26,826 bases of DNA, from positions 1-26,826 of the IMG/VR virus record IMGVR_UViG_3300037264_007326. One strand, 5' to 3'. The notes beneath the pieces were generated by a model. It did no database searches. It saw only the letters and a list, made by a program, of their open reading frames with translations, and had not been told where the DNA came from. The translations under genes were made by a program, and so were the position numbers. This document shows positions 26,573-26,826 of the stretch, piece by piece; within the stretch, counting starts at the first letter, position 1, and every line of letters starts with the position of its first letter. This DNA comes from a virus.

Positions 26573-26826
26573 TTATTATAGTTATTTTGTCCTATATCGT
26601 CGCCACAGTAAATAGAATATGGCTTCTTCTCTAAATTATACCATATTGGTTGCGCCCCACCATAGGCGCCATAACAGACAAAGACATTATTAAAGCCGAT
26701 TTCCTTTGCATGGGCAATGCAATCAAGAGGTTTTTTAGCAGCCTCGGCTTCCTGCGGGAAGATTTCCAAAACTACTGGTCCTAATTCAATTAAAGGTTCC
26801 CAGCCATTTTTCTTGGGATTATAAGG
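26563..26826 (-). CDS. Hypothetical protein, N-terminus beyond window edge
   Basis: The minus-strand frame is open to the window end, so its start is not in view. At least 87 residues are visible: NPKKNGWEPLIELGP, VVLEIFPQEAEAAKKPLD, CIAHAKEIGFNNVFVCYGAYGGA, and YSIYCGDDIGQNNYNKWA at the end. The alternating strands and helix suggest a small alpha/beta domain. Not recognised. The first in-frame TTG (26769) would start mid-domain, so the true start is probably upstream of the window. Confidence 0.6.
   Translation of the reverse strand, partial: PYNPKKNGWEPLIELGPVVLEIFPQEAEAAKKPLDCIAHAKEIGFNNVFVCYGAYGGAQPIWYNLEKKPYSIYCGDDIGQNNYNKWA

Noticed and set aside
1-26826. tRNA genes
   Set aside because: I looked for T-loop strings such as GGTTCGAATCC with matching acceptor arms and found none. 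A covariance search would be needed to be sure.

Overview
The window is a piece of a tailed-bacteriophage genome. It holds a small and a large terminase subunit, a portal protein, a run of small beta-rich virion-type proteins, a lysis pair, a DnaB-type helicase and nucleotide-metabolism enzymes. The genes are tightly packed, with many stop/start overlaps (TAATG, ATGA). The backbone is AT-rich: one 60-base line in the portal gene counted by eye is 33% G+C. Ribosome binding sites are of the AGGAG type and several genes start with TTG or GTG. A secreted Rpf-like transglycosylase, a muralytic fold typical of Actinobacteria, and several virion-type proteins resembling those of actinobacteriophages suggest a low-GC actinobacterial host. 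That host assignment is inference. No tRNA, integrase or CRISPR array was seen.

Layout. (1) 1-3855, minus strand: an early operon of dCMP deaminase, DnaB-like helicase, a 55-residue membrane protein, a calcineurin-like phosphoesterase, a 53-residue protein, a SLOG-fold protein and a C5-cytosine DNA methyltransferase cut by the window edge. (2) 3856-4128: a divergent control region with two operator-like palindromes and an extended -10 promoter. (3) 4129-7896: TerS, TerL, portal. No capsid protease, scaffold or major capsid gene follows, which is unusual. (4) 7987-15993: small beta-rich virion-type proteins, an HNH endonuclease and an 806-residue Ser/Thr/Ala-rich repeat protein. Three proteins here have N-terminal modules of high GC (65-70% in sampled lines) joined to AT-rich C-terminal tails. 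(5) 16020-18314: a two-domain glycosyltransferase (GT-A, helical repeats, GT-B). (6) 18346-19966: a strong promoter, an M15-type endolysin, a holin-like protein and small genes. (7) 19970-20080: three consecutive hairpins and a promoter. (8) 20110-25083: an HD hydrolase, a MazG-like pyrophosphohydrolase, three more glycosyltransferase-like proteins, a class I methyltransferase, a CmcI-type methyltransferase and small proteins, all overlapping or closely spaced. (9) 25080-26826, minus strand: a small protein, an HNH endonuclease, the Rpf-like protein, a C2H2 zinc-finger protein and a partial gene.

How it fits together. The minus-strand left arm looks like replication and nucleotide supply, and the plus strand like packaging, virion decoration and lysis. 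The most interesting proposal is a phage-encoded glycosylation system. Four glycosyltransferase genes and two methyltransferases of types common in glycan loci sit with a mucin-like Ser/Thr-rich repeat protein that lies immediately upstream of the glycosyltransferase fusion. The repeat protein is a natural candidate acceptor. This is inference from gene content and order and has not been demonstrated.
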